A stretch of DNA of 64,000 bases from Shewanella jiangmenensis (GTDB lineage Bacteria; Pseudomonadota; Gammaproteobacteria; Enterobacterales; Shewanellaceae): assembly GCF_018596335.1 (NCBI RefSeq), contig NZ_JAHEPS010000012.1, positions 1 through 64,000 of the forward strand, read 5' to 3'. The position numbers and the translations under genes are program-made. A model generated the notes under the pieces. It was given only the letters and a program-made list of their open reading frames with translations. It did not search any database and had not been told where the DNA came from. Shown here piece by piece: positions 41,501 through 48,261 of the stretch; within the stretch, counting starts at the first letter, position 1; the number at the start of each line of letters is the position of its first letter.

Positions 41501-43567
41501 AAGGCTGGCACCACAGATACCTGGGTGTTTACCGGCACAAGTCTTACTGAACTTGGCAGCGCCTTGAATAATCTGCGTTTTGTGCCGCCACTGCACCTTG
41601 CCGGTGAGTTTGGCATCGCCTTCAGTGCTACCGCCATTGATACCGCCATGGTCGGCGGCGCCCTGATGACCGACACCCGGCTGGTGTTAAGCACGTTCAA
41701 CATCATAGTCAACCCTGTCACCGACGCCTCCGAGCTACCGGGCACCACGGTCGAAATCCTTGGCGATGAAGACAGCCTGATTAGCCTTGCGGGTCTGGAT
41801 AGCAGCGGCGTTGGCCTGATTGACCAGGACGGCTCCGAGGTCATTTACCTCACCGTCAGCGGCGTACCGGCAGGCTCAGTGCTCTACTATCAGGACGCCG
41901 GCGGCAACCTGATTCAGCTGCCCAACACAGGCCCGGACGGCGGCAGCTTTAACGGCAAACCCACCTTCGCCTGGTCAGTGGAGCCCGAGCAGCTCAGCGG
42001 CCTGGTACTGTTGCCGCCGGAAAACTTCAGCGGCGATATCAAGCTCAATGTCGGCACTGTCACCTGGGAGCAAGGCACCAACGATTACGTTAACAACGGC
42101 ACCACGGTTATCGTCGGGGTGCGCCCCATCGCCGACGGGCTGCAGCTCATCCAGCCGCCGCAAAAACAGTACGCGGCCGAAGAAGACGAAGTAATAGACG
42201 TGAAATTCAAGGCCGAAACCCTGGATGTGACCGGGCAGGAGCAGGTGCGGGTCACGGTTATCATCACCTCTGCCGACTCACTCGAAGGCCTTGAAGGGGT
42301 CACTATCGGCGGCAGCTTTGTGTCATTCACTGAGTCCGGCGGCGTTTACACCGCCACGGTGGAAGTGGCCGCCACCTCGGTTAATGGCCTGCAAATCCAC
42401 CCGGGACCACTGGCCTTTGGCACCCTGAAAACAGAAGTCCGCCTGGAGAGCATCGACAGCAACACGGTACTGGGCACGCCCATGACCGACGTCAGCAGCG
42501 CCGAAGTACTCAATTTCGACATAGTGCTCACTCCCGAGGTCGACCCACCGGTGTGGACGGCTGTGAATGATGTGGTGGCAAACGATCCCAACAACCTGCT
42601 GCTCGGCCTTGGCCTTGCGCTGCAAAACCCGGCGCCGGGCGAAACCGGCAAACTGGAAATCACCGGCCTGCCTGCGGGCATGACACTGGAAGGCGCAACC
42701 CAATCCGGCAGCAAGTGGGTTGTCGACATAGCCAACGTCGGCAACCTTAAAGTGCTGGGTGCCAGCGACGGCGACAGCTTTGTGCTGACCTTAAAACCAA
42801 GCGCCACCCTGAGCGGTGAAACCGTTGCCGGCACCACAGAGAGCATCAGCGTGACTGTGGATGTCAGTGCACCGGCGCTGGCCGCCCCCTGGAGCGGCAG
42901 CAATAGCATCTCTGTGCAGATGGATGATGGCTTCTACTGGGGTGGCGATGCCGAGCTGCCCCGTTTCGTCCCCGGGCTATGGGACGCGCCTATCCTGCCG
43001 TCTGCCCCAACGCCTCAGTTGAACGACGCTTCCTATGGCAGCATCAAGGAGGCACAGCCAACCTTGTACCGCTATCAGGGACCGCAGTTGACCGGGGACG
43101 TGCAACAGGGCGATGCACCGAATACGCAGTCCCCAGCCGATGTGGATCGCATGCCACAGATAGACGAGCCGGGCGATGCCAAAACCGGCATAGATCTGGA
43201 TTTAGGCAGCTTTGGCAGCACGAATGCGACGGACTCACTCTCGTCATCCGAACAGGGCGCACCGCAGTTCTCCTCGGGCACTATGGCCGAACTTTGGACG
43301 TCGCTCAGTGGATTCAGCCCGCTGAAAACCGGCGCAGATGATCCACACACAGAGCCACTGCCGGAGCCAATGCCCATGCCTGAGCCCGAGTATCTGGCCA
43401 CACTGTCGGAGCTTATCGGACAGAGCATCGAGAGCAGTCAAACCAGCGACAGCGGCTTTTTCAGCGGGATAGACACAGGCAACGATGTCATCATTGAGAG
43501 CTTCGATGGCACCGAGCAACTTAACCGGCTGATGGAGCAGCAGCAACTTGCAGGACAACAGTCATGA
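29525..43567 (+). CDS. Giant Ig-like repeat adhesin exported by the adjacent type I secretion system
   Basis: A 4680-aa surface adhesin, probably for biofilm formation. AAGGA lies seven bases before the ATG. Layout: N-terminal cytosolic or retention-like domain (1-~90, SSVWAVTRQGEW); a disordered Pro/Gln/Asp linker (~90-165); 19 Ig-like (Big_13-type) repeats of ~101 residues (~165-2078) with TDKDGKQLTFTA and DNADLSSLADGEL; then VCBS/T1SS-143-like and cadherin-like domains to ~4480 (signatures such as DGNNPAI, VDADGSKS, DKDGDT); and an acidic Ser/Pro-rich tail ending DVIIESFDGTEQLN. No classical Sec signal and no RTX GGxGxDxxx repeats are seen. I found no cysteine. Overlaps the ABC-transporter gene by ATGA. 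The order resembles the bpfA/agg locus of Shewanella. Confidence 0.95.
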   Translation: MTKLPHADIIFFVQIGSSVWAVTRQGEWLKLDNPEAIPAAALDELGLVYLNADALEYSINGRPFVTLNDTAMALPDDAVAALKALPPMAPSPDGSDNSLAAVPGQPAQDQSADPDQQGINFGFSPYRQQHEKIVPRSGFDTEADAPNAATATEERQTDANPLLPLVLGIQIEDGGDNYLNQAEIDTVSISGDATNGRDGDTLLLEIIDSAGNRLTFTVIILNERWSIEGLDLSSLAEGPLTATISAPDYPGQVENASDDTIKDTLASIDIAVDSHGDGVLSGAESPLTDISGKVSNVQNGQKVVVTVTDSAGNSLQFETVVNGNQWQINDADLSSLADGELTFSASTTDIAGNPAITDTVVIKDTSAVITIEVGTGKDDTLNWLESHITDIFGTVTGIEDGQTVKVQVTDINGKVIELEALVTDGVWRIDNADLTGLADGPLQFSASSVDLAGNPANSAAVVQKDTFAKLSIDVAAGADDVLSGAESAATRLFGSAQGIEDGSLIRVTVINAKGEVLSFTTVLINGAWSIDNADLSSINDGHLLFIATALDEAGNPALGYTVNQKDSTAQITVVVDGGDDGVINDAESHGTDISGTVSGVEDGQTVTVTVTDKNGNQLTFTAVVSGGEYLINDADLSSLADGELVFSAGVSDVAGNSAIAVTTSPKDTTALLAIDVAAGADEVINGEESKLTDIFGKVTGVEDGQTVTVTVTDKDGKQLTFTAIVSGGEYLVDNADLSSLADGELKFDATVTDVAGNTASASTENLKDTLASISIDVLTGEDEYIDRAEQTAVDITGTVSNIEDGQTVTVTITDKLGNSLTFTTTVVGGEWQLDDVDLSSLANGELTFDASAQDLAGNPADASAVHEKDTSARIFVWIADNDHVINAAEQTNVTVRGVVLNVENGQTITVTLSDGMGKTLTLTTVVNGNLWAIPNLDLTGFADGMLYVTADVSDVSGNPAHAENSIPVDLYATITIDVAAGEDDVINGDESKVTDIFGTVTDIEDGQTVTVTVTDKDGKQLTFTAIVSGGEYLVDNADLSSLADGELKFDAAVTDVAGNTASASTENLKDTLASITIDVLTGEDEYIDRAEQTAVDITGTVSNIEDGQTVTVTITDKLGKSLTFTTTVVGGEWQLDDVDLSSLANGDLTFDASAQDLAGNPADASTVHEKDTSARIFVWVADNDHVINAAEQTNVTVRGVVLNVENGQTITVTLSDGMGKTLTLTTVVSGNLWSIPNLDLTGFADGMLYVTADVSDVSGNPAHAENSIPVDLYATITIDVAAGSDDVINGDESKVTDIFGTVTDIEDGQTVTITVTDKDGKQLTFTAIVSGGQYLVDNADLSSLADGELKFDAAVTDVAANTASASTENLKDTGAAITIDVAAGADDVINAEESKLTDIFGTVAGVEDGQTVTVTVTDKDGKQLTFTAIVSGGEYLVDNADLSSLADGELKFDATVTDVAGNTASASTENLKDTLASISIDVLTGDDEYIDRAEQTAVDITGTVSNIEDGQTVTVTITDKLGKSLTFTTTVVGGEWQLDDVDLSSLANGELSFDASAEDLAGNPADASAVHEKDTSARIFVWVADNNHVINAAEQSSVTVRGVVLNVENGQTITVTLSDGMGKTLTLTTVVNGNLWAIPNLDLTGFADGMLYVTADVSDVAGNPAHSENSIPVDLYATITIDVAAGEDDVINGEESKITDIFGTVTDIEDGQTVTVTVTDKDGKQLSFTAVVSGGQYLVDNADLSSLADGELKFDATASDIAGNSASAATSNQKDTGAAITIDVIAGADDVINAEESKVTDIFGTTAGVEDGQTVTVTVTDKDGKQLTFTTTATGNAWFIDNADLSSLADGELKFDATVTDISGNTANASTSNLKDSLASITVVIVDGGDELIGSSEAGSISLSGTTSNIEPGRTVTLVLTDSAGHSFTTTATVSADGSYSVSGIDLVALGFVDGQVKVDATVSDAAGNNASASDTSVLDTQISIDIDTGDGYGGSQLIFGMEDSLKGTTTGVEAGQTVTLSISDGKETRTFTTLIQADGSWQFDGLDVAGMDKRAAWMVDVTVSDKSGNSASDALPTLYQPADITVYEAGLILNDSISSDVTFSIPDATLSISAAQPLLSSITSMGQTLVLSVASDGMSLTASRSGDGAAVFTASLSGNVLTVTLLQPLDQISRAATLFIQLEALQNDADGTSETVFTYAMLNVVDAPELTLPDVYETEELVDVSGSVFANDFSLEGLTLIAIEVEGTRYNVQPGTPLVVSTSYGELTIDSKGVWHLKTAGDLDNRVDQLLDFRYYAVDADGSKSSSSAYIRINDGNNAVIGEYRDTLVEPKADSNLLESRDFIIVAGSDALVADSMVFNAQTPFELNALGITSNGNALSYSLSADGKQITASAGGEVVFVLTLAATSAGRDLSAKVTLDLRSPLDHLTSELISLKLKVNATDSDGTAATQGKIIIDIQDGNNPAISNISRLSFDENNLLGSPIVKQGTMDITVGSDELSSLTFGDLRAMPVLTAGLEPIVYQLSADGTVLTAHTGDPANPVFVVQLNSSFNTAADTTGHPYQITLLRAFDQPGGLLSIPINLTDKDGDTTKAQINFSVADGAPAVAANIALEVSELPSDSGFNRDSGSIDITATRDPVVDVSFAVSAGAATDKDGNPLTQNGQAINWVLKDGGAVLEGRTSSGALVLTVSLPKDINISAGENARVNVDVKLLGPIDQLSGDGSTNQLQLPIRFVDSDGSEALSQISLAIHDGLAPSIDTPMVMDLNEQDIPKDAPITITGNIEISQGSDSITALQLAEGFSFDGYSSGGLAISLSTSADADGWYIATRSDGDEVFRLKLDASGAVTFQQTLPMDHPIAGSADVMNLNFQVQAVDADNDRSAAQTITVALTDAIPLPKDKVWNFFETDDSSQLRLFNINQTGRDTGTLQKIIYKGVEYHAGDTIELFTDTGERYGTLTVNKTGLATLVPELFTYASVLYTEDLVFTIEDKDGDTDTAVLTLNAKDSDGKVVILDPVFHEDTEGRLDIFAYPGDKDENETISAIKIDAASLAGGSLFIDGIQIFPTGGTYLFAGGALLVDPLTGTANIRGNLTYLPADDLSDATDSINIKITVTIDRNGSLSDTVTEVPISVVSVADAPEWDSSAEFSYSVLEDAAPISLNLSASSKDENGADAQGSETVTFRISNISDGLTLTTGSKTVTEGMLLTPAELAALKATIGKDMAGVLTFDVTPISTEDDNGDVATGVVKTVEIDIKPVADKPSIEARDISSDEDKPIDARDIVGGSLSDSSETLGFEFTLPDGWIIDAPSAVQVSPGIWTVSGDDVNSGNAFVVPKADVSSATFGNFELSVRSFSSEETQDGIPPADGIIHPNPNYSESQSITIKLRGVANDAPTIDADPARWVMDDASATISNQATLAEDTPIKLDFLLKTSDDDGSETLDLTLTGIPEGAKLIDAAGNPVNLPVVGFNGSAPVYSVSAAELASLSLVPPRDFSGDINLTLNVQSTEKDGDSTKYSLTVALKVSPVVDETGESLITPNEGLENRPAVIDLAPFLGADIDASESITGLILLPADNGLTLLIDGRPISIPAGGLDLSTLTDASSPTLDALIHSGRLALLPPQDADGEFDLAVRYQITDTSNNGETVSSWIDSRVHLLVDAQVNITTEIKATEPSLVSSDGSPIDITGQVKFFEADIDGSERLDYVEIVLPSGTGWYVEHPLGAIHDGNGRWLIKVPGVTTDTVREWGLDILKDVKIISDEPVTDAKVTINARVLDRDDGEIISTDFTVTFLQGAGNSLATEVDDLQLTVADAVEDEGISFAGHLNSLITTDTNDVVSFRVLASDLPQGGYFTGADVEAVYNASGKAVIEWVFTTASLGNLALHGISEHYAGDLSIPIRIIATDSLSGDTKLDETQTLEAQIAPKADGAILNIGNGAMDEDTPVPLGIKISFVDPHGSPTTGGNESFVFGDATKPIELKLLDGGSLQDDSGLFQLKAGTTDTWVFTGTSLTELGSALNNLRFVPPLHLAGEFGIAFSATAIDTAMVGGALMTDTRLVLSTFNIIVNPVTDASELPGTTVEILGDEDSLISLAGLDSSGVGLIDQDGSEVIYLTVSGVPAGSVLYYQDAGGNLIQLPNTGPDGGSFNGKPTFAWSVEPEQLSGLVLLPPENFSGDIKLNVGTVTWEQGTNDYVNNGTTVIVGVRPIADGLQLIQPPQKQYAAEEDEVIDVKFKAETLDVTGQEQVRVTVIITSADSLEGLEGVTIGGSFVSFTESGGVYTATVEVAATSVNGLQIHPGPLAFGTLKTEVRLESIDSNTVLGTPMTDVSSAEVLNFDIVLTPEVDPPVWTAVNDVVANDPNNLLLGLGLALQNPAPGETGKLEITGLPAGMTLEGATQSGSKWVVDIANVGNLKVLGASDGDSFVLTLKPSATLSGETVAGTTESISVTVDVSAPALAAPWSGSNSISVQMDDGFYWGGDAELPRFVPGLWDAPILPSAPTPQLNDASYGSIKEAQPTLYRYQGPQLTGDVQQGDAPNTQSPADVDRMPQIDEPGDAKTGIDLDLGSFGSTNATDSLSSSEQGAPQFSSGTMAELWTSLSGFSPLKTGADDPHTEPLPEPMPMPEPEYLATLSELIGQSIESSQTSDSGFFSGIDTGNDVIIESFDGTEQLNRLMEQQQLAGQQS
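30020..35760 (+). repeat. Nineteen Ig-like repeat units (~303 bp each) within the adhesin gene
   Basis: Units begin near 30020, 30325, 30628, 30931, 31234, then twelve units 31532-35158 with near-identical DNA, then two diverged units ending near 35760. Outer units are diverged, inner ones highly alike, the usual outcome of unequal recombination. Confidence 0.9.
31532..34552 (+). repeat. 906-bp higher-order repeat (A-B-C triplets) inside the adhesin
   Basis: Three-domain blocks start at 31532, 32438 and 33647 (with one extra A unit at 33344-33646). A units begin TIDVAAG, B units SIDVLTGEDEYID, C units RIFVWxADNxHVIN. Block starts are 906 bp apart (31532 to 32438; 33647 to 34553), and the first 303-bp A step is at 33344. 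Confidence 0.9.
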
Positions 43568-45666
43568 GTGCTGACTTTCATCAAAGCCGCGCCCTTATCA
43601 GCCAGTGCTGCGCAGCCCTCGGGCTCACGCCGCCACTGGCGGAGCTGTCGCAGCTGGCACTGGCGGTAACACCGGAAAACCTCGCCGAGGTTATGAGCCG
43701 GTTTCAGCTTGCGGCGTCGCTGCAAAAGTTGCCGCCTGCCGACATGGCGGTGCCCGCGCTGGTGTTTATTGAAGACGAGCCCTGGCTTGTTAGGCGCAGG
43801 GCCGAAGACGGCCTGGCGCTGGAGTCGGCAAACGGCGAAAGTCGCAGCTTAAGTCACGGCGAATGGCAGACCCTTTGCCTTGGCCGCAGCTGGTATATAC
43901 AAGCAAAGGAGCTTACCGATCTTCGCGCCACCGAGCATCAAAAGAGTAGCCCGCGCCACTATCTGGCTGAGGCCTTCGATGAGATGCGCCCCTTCCTGAA
44001 GAGCTTTTTACTGGCCTCCTTTGCCGCCAACCTGCTGGCGCTGGTCACGCCGCTCTTTACCATGAATGTGTACGACCGGGTGGTACCCAATCAGGCCACA
44101 GACACCCTGTGGGTGCTGGCAAGTGGCGTGTGCGTGGCCATGTTGTTCGATTACCTGCTGCGTCAGTCCCGCGCACGGCTTGCCGATGTGGCAGGCAAAC
44201 ATGTGGATCAGCAGGTGTCAGGTAAGCTCTTTGGCAAGCTGCTGGGCATGAAGCTGGAAAACCGTCCAGCCTCGGCGGGCGCCTTTGCAAAACAGCTGCA
44301 GGAATTTGATTCGATTCGGGATTTTATTACCAGTGCGACACTTGTAGCCCTGGTGGATCTGCCCTTTACCCTGCTGTTTTTGGCGTTGATGGCCTGGCTT
44401 GGCGGCTGGATGGTGATGGTGCCTGTGTTTGCCATGGCGTTTTTGATTGGCATGAGCCTTATCCTTGAGCGGCGCATCGCCGCGGCGGTGGAAAAGTCCG
44501 GTCAGCTCTCAACCCAAAAACAGGCGCACCTTATTGAGACGCTGAACCTGTTGCCCGAACTCAAGCAGGCAGGCGCCCTTGGCAAGGCGCAGCGGCTGTG
44601 GGACAACAGCATCCGCGAGCTTGCCGACTGGCAGAATGAATCCCGTATCGCCTCCAACACCTTAAGCCATCTGGTGGCCGCCAGTCAGCAGCTGGTCACG
44701 GTTGGCCTGGTGGTCGCCGGGGTATACCAGATTTACGAAGGCAACCTCAGCATGGGCGCCCTGATTGCGCTGGTGATGCTGAGCGGCCGCGCCGCCTCGG
44801 CCATCAATCAAATCGCCATCTTGCTGCTCAAATACCGCCAGACCCGCAGTGCCATGACCGCCATCGACTCGATTATGGCGCTGCCGCAGGAAACCGACGT
44901 GCAAAGCCTCAACGCCACCAAGCTCGGCTTCGACGGCTCGGTTATGCTACGAAACGCCTGCTTTAGTTATCCGGAGCAGCCCATGCCGGCCTTCAGCGAT
45001 ATCAACATCGACATCAAGCCCGGTGAGCGGATTGGACTTTTCGGCGCATCCGGTGCCGGTAAATCCAGCCTGCTGGCGGTGCTTGCCGCCCAATATCGCC
45101 CCTCTTCCGGACAGGTGTTTTACCACGGGCTTGAAGCATCCCAATGGTCGCAGCCTTACTTGCGCCGCCATATCGGCATGGTGTCGCAGCAGCCGCTGCT
45201 GAGTTTCGGCACCGTGCTCGATAACCTGCTGCTGGGGCTCGATGAAGTGGACGAGCAAAAGCTTGCCCGGGTGCTGGTCAGCAGTGGTATAGACAAGCTG
45301 CTCGACAGGATGGGCGCTGGACTGTCAACTCAGGTCGGCGAGTTTGGCCGCCAGCTTTCGGGCGGCCAGCGTCAGGCGATTTTGCTTGGGCGGGCGCTGC
45401 TGCGTGAGCCCAAGTTGCTGCTGCTCGATGAGCCCACCAGCGCTCTGGACGAGCGCGCCGAAAACCAGATTATCGCCAGCCTCAAGGCGCTGGAGCGGGA
45501 CGTAACCCTGGTGATTGCCTCTCACCAGCCAAGGGTGCTCGCCATGTGTGACCGGGTGTTTATTCTCGATAAGGGCCGGATCGTGGCCGAGCAGCGCCCC
45601 TCTGAGCTTGGTAGCGGCAAGCGGCTCAAATCGGTGAGCATCAGCCGCCGGGAGGTGAGCGAATGA
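43564..45666 (+). CDS. Type I secretion permease/ATPase (LapB/RtxB-like)
   Basis: Inner-membrane ABC exporter for the upstream adhesin. 700 aa. An N-terminal ~130-residue C39-peptidase-like domain lacks the catalytic Gln/Cys arrangement, as in LapB-type exporters that do not cleave their substrate. Then six membrane helices (about 150-430; PLFTMNVYDRVVPNQATDTLWVL is the type I exporter signature) and a nucleotide-binding domain: Walker A GASGAGKS, Q-loop VSQQPLL, signature LSGGQRQ, Walker B LLLLDEPTSALD and H-loop SHQ. The D-loop is intact. Overlaps both neighbours by ATGA, implying coupled translation of transporter and substrate. Confidence 0.96.
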   Translation: MSADFHQSRALISQCCAALGLTPPLAELSQLALAVTPENLAEVMSRFQLAASLQKLPPADMAVPALVFIEDEPWLVRRRAEDGLALESANGESRSLSHGEWQTLCLGRSWYIQAKELTDLRATEHQKSSPRHYLAEAFDEMRPFLKSFLLASFAANLLALVTPLFTMNVYDRVVPNQATDTLWVLASGVCVAMLFDYLLRQSRARLADVAGKHVDQQVSGKLFGKLLGMKLENRPASAGAFAKQLQEFDSIRDFITSATLVALVDLPFTLLFLALMAWLGGWMVMVPVFAMAFLIGMSLILERRIAAAVEKSGQLSTQKQAHLIETLNLLPELKQAGALGKAQRLWDNSIRELADWQNESRIASNTLSHLVAASQQLVTVGLVVAGVYQIYEGNLSMGALIALVMLSGRAASAINQIAILLLKYRQTRSAMTAIDSIMALPQETDVQSLNATKLGFDGSVMLRNACFSYPEQPMPAFSDINIDIKPGERIGLFGASGAGKSSLLAVLAAQYRPSSGQVFYHGLEASQWSQPYLRRHIGMVSQQPLLSFGTVLDNLLLGLDEVDEQKLARVLVSSGIDKLLDRMGAGLSTQVGEFGRQLSGGQRQAILLGRALLREPKLLLLDEPTSALDERAENQIIASLKALERDVTLVIASHQPRVLAMCDRVFILDKGRIVAEQRPSELGSGKRLKSVSISRREVSE

Positions 45667-46952
45667 GCCTGCATGTACGCCACCTCGAAGCGGCGCGGCG
45701 CGCCAATCACATCATTTATCTGGTGGTCGGCCTGATAGCGGCCACCCTTGTCTGGGCCAATTTCGCCACCCTCGAAGAAGTGGTCGTGGGTCAGGGGCAA
45801 GTGGTGCCCTCCCTCAAGGTGCACCGCATTCAAAGCCTTGATGGCGGCCTGCTCAAAACCATGCACGTCACCGACGGCCAGAAGGTAAAGGCCGGTGAGC
45901 CGCTGCTGGAGCTCGACAGCCTGCGGTTTGCCTCGGCGGTGGATGAGGCGCGGGTCTCGAGCGTGGCGCTCGATGTGCTGGTGCGCCGCCTCGACGCCGA
46001 GATAGCCTCAGTCAAGCTTAACGACAGCCTCGACTGGCAACATCGCATCAGCCTTGAGCCTGCCCGTGCGGCGCTGGATGAGCGTAGCCTGACCATCTTC
46101 AATGCCAGGCTGTCGCAGCTGGCAAACCAGCTTGAACAGGGCGCCGAAGCGGTGCACCAGAAACGGCAGGCCCGCGAAGAAGCCGGTATCCGTGAAAGCG
46201 CCGCCCGTCGCAGCCTTAAGCTTGCCGAGCAGGAGCTGGAAATGACCCGCGATGCGGTGCGTGAGGGCGCTGTCGCCGAGCTTGAGCTGATTAAGCTTGA
46301 GCGCGACGCCATAAACCTTCGCGGTGAGCTGTCGGCCACCCAGGCAAGCCTGGTGCAGCTCGATGCCGCCGTGAATGAAGCCATAGCGCAGCGCCGCACC
46401 CTGGCGCTTGAGTTTATCAACCGCGCCGAAGCCGAGCGCCACGAGGCGCAGAACAAACTCGATGGTCTTAACGAAAACATCAAGGCACTGGCCGACCGGC
46501 TGGAGCGCACCCGCATTGAGGCGCCGATTGACGGCAGCATCAACAATATCGCCATCCGCACCCCCGGCAGCGTGATTGAACCGGGGCAAACCATCATGGA
46601 GCTGGTGCCGAGCGACGGGGCGCTGATTGTCGAGAGTCGGGTCGACCCCAAGGATATCGCTTTTGTGCATCAAGGGCTTGGCGCCACGGTTAAGTTCAGC
46701 GCCTACGACTTTGTGATTTACGGTGGCCTCAAGGGCGAGGTGGTGTACGTCAGCCCCGACGCCCATCACCTCGAAGATGGCACCACCTATTTTGAAGTGC
46801 ACATCCGCACCCACAGCAGCGATCTGGGCGGCCGTCCCATTATCCCCGGCATGCAAACCACCACAGATATTCAAACAGGCAGCAAAACCGTTTTGGAGTA
46901 TTGGCTTAAACCGCTGCTGCGGGCCAAAGCCAATGCCCTGCGTGAACCATAA
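45663..46952 (+). CDS. Type I secretion HlyD-family periplasmic adaptor (LapC-like)
   Basis: Membrane-fusion protein bridging the ABC exporter and the TolC-type channel. 429 aa. Short cytosolic N-terminus, one membrane helix (IIYLVVGLIAATLVWANFA), then lipoyl half (GQGQVVPSLKVHRIQSLDGG), a long coiled-coil hairpin (about 110-285; QLEQGAEAVHQKRQAREEAG, KLDGLNENIKALADRLERTR), second lipoyl half (IEAPIDGSINNIAIRTPGSVIEPG) and beta-barrel (GATVKFSAYDFVIYGGLKGEV). The C-terminus TGSKTVLEYWLKPLLRAKANAL is the family signature of type_I_hlyD proteins. Separated from the channel gene by 12 bp. Confidence 0.96.
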   Translation: MSLHVRHLEAARRANHIIYLVVGLIAATLVWANFATLEEVVVGQGQVVPSLKVHRIQSLDGGLLKTMHVTDGQKVKAGEPLLELDSLRFASAVDEARVSSVALDVLVRRLDAEIASVKLNDSLDWQHRISLEPARAALDERSLTIFNARLSQLANQLEQGAEAVHQKRQAREEAGIRESAARRSLKLAEQELEMTRDAVREGAVAELELIKLERDAINLRGELSATQASLVQLDAAVNEAIAQRRTLALEFINRAEAERHEAQNKLDGLNENIKALADRLERTRIEAPIDGSINNIAIRTPGSVIEPGQTIMELVPSDGALIVESRVDPKDIAFVHQGLGATVKFSAYDFVIYGGLKGEVVYVSPDAHHLEDGTTYFEVHIRTHSSDLGGRPIIPGMQTTTDIQTGSKTVLEYWLKPLLRAKANALREP

Positions 46953-46964
46953 GGTAAGGACACT

Positions 46965-48260
46965 ATGCGTAAACTCCTGATTCTTCCCCTGTTGGCACTC
47001 TCGACCGCGAGTCAGGCACTGACGCTGGAGCAGTCAGTGGCAGAAGCCATCAACAACCATCCCCGCATACTCGAAAAGTACGCGGGTTTCGAAGCGGCCG
47101 TGCGTGAAAAGCGCGCCGCCCGAGGCAACTACCTGCCGCAGCTCAATCTTTACGGCGCCGCAGGTTACGAGTATGTGCGCTACAACAACGGCAAACAGGT
47201 CGACTCAGAGCTTGACCGCACCGAAGTCGGCCTTAAGCTGACCCAGTTGCTGTTCGATGGCTTTCGCACCGGCAACGAGGTTGACCGGCTGCAGTTTGAG
47301 CAGGAAGCCGAGCAGTTCGGGCTGATTTCGCTTGCCGAAAATATCAGCCTCGAAGTGGCCGAAGTGTACCTGCAGCTTGCCCGCATCAATCAGGTGGTCA
47401 AACTGTCGGAGCAAAACGTTAAAGAACATCAGGAAATTCAGCGAAATATTGAATCCCGCCAGGGCCGTGGCCTGTCGAGCGATTCCGATGTGGCTCAGGT
47501 GCGTGCCCGGGTCGCTACGGCGCAATCGGCGTATCTTGCCGCCCGCAACGAGCAGATGGACCTCGAAGCCCGCTACTTCGATCTGGTCGGCCAGATGCCG
47601 AGCGAGCTTATCGATCCCCGCCCCGACTTTGAATATGTGCCGCAGAATCTTGGCGATGCACTGAAAAAGGCCGTGGAAAAACACCCTGAAATCGATGCCG
47701 CCAGCAAGGATCTGGACGCCGCCAACTCCCAGTATGAGCGCGACAAGAGCAGCTTCCTGCCCAAACTGTCGCTGGAGCTGCAGGCCAACCGCAACGACAA
47801 TATGGGCGGCATCGCCGGCCCCGATGAAGATGCCCGCGCCATGCTGGTGCTGTCGTATAACCTGTTCAACGGCGGCAGCGATGTCGATCGCGCCGAGGCC
47901 GCCAGTTGGCGGGTGCAGCAGGCCCGCTCTATCCGCCGCCAGACAGAGCTGCAGGTGGTCGAAGCGACCCGCCTCGCCTGGAACGCCTACAGCTTTGTCG
48001 GCGAGCAGCGCAGTTTTTACCGCGAAAACGTGGATCAGGCGGTGAAAGCCGAGCAGGGTTATCAGCGCCAGTTTGATCTCGGCCGCCGCTCGCTGCTGGA
48101 CGTGCTGGATGCCAAGGTCGAGGTGTTCCTCGCCCGCAAAAATTACCTCGATGCCCACTACAAATATCAGGGCGCGGCCTACCGGCTTATCAATGTCACC
48201 GGCAGCCTGATGGAATCCTTCCGGGTCGATACCCCCGAGAGCTGGACCGAGGAGAAATAA
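46965..48260 (+). CDS. TolC-family type I secretion outer-membrane channel (AggA/LapE-like)
   Basis: Outer-membrane exit duct of the adhesin exporter. 431 aa. AAGGA ribosome site. Signal peptide of about 18 residues (LLILPLLALSTASQA). TolC repeats: LEQSVAEAINNHPRI, YVRYNNGKQ with tip turn, RIEVAEVYLQLARI-like helix (SLEVAEVYLQLARINQVVKLSEQN), then the second repeat (LEQALKKAVEKHPEI-like, LSYNLFNGGSDVDRAEAA, GRRSLLDVLDAKVEVF). It corresponds to AggA of Shewanella, known for autoaggregation. The OmpA-like gene begins one base after its stop. Confidence 0.95.
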   Translation: MRKLLILPLLALSTASQALTLEQSVAEAINNHPRILEKYAGFEAAVREKRAARGNYLPQLNLYGAAGYEYVRYNNGKQVDSELDRTEVGLKLTQLLFDGFRTGNEVDRLQFEQEAEQFGLISLAENISLEVAEVYLQLARINQVVKLSEQNVKEHQEIQRNIESRQGRGLSSDSDVAQVRARVATAQSAYLAARNEQMDLEARYFDLVGQMPSELIDPRPDFEYVPQNLGDALKKAVEKHPEIDAASKDLDAANSQYERDKSSFLPKLSLELQANRNDNMGGIAGPDEDARAMLVLSYNLFNGGSDVDRAEAASWRVQQARSIRRQTELQVVEATRLAWNAYSFVGEQRSFYRENVDQAVKAEQGYQRQFDLGRRSLLDVLDAKVEVFLARKNYLDAHYKYQGAAYRLINVTGSLMESFRVDTPESWTEEK

Positions 48261-48261
48261 T

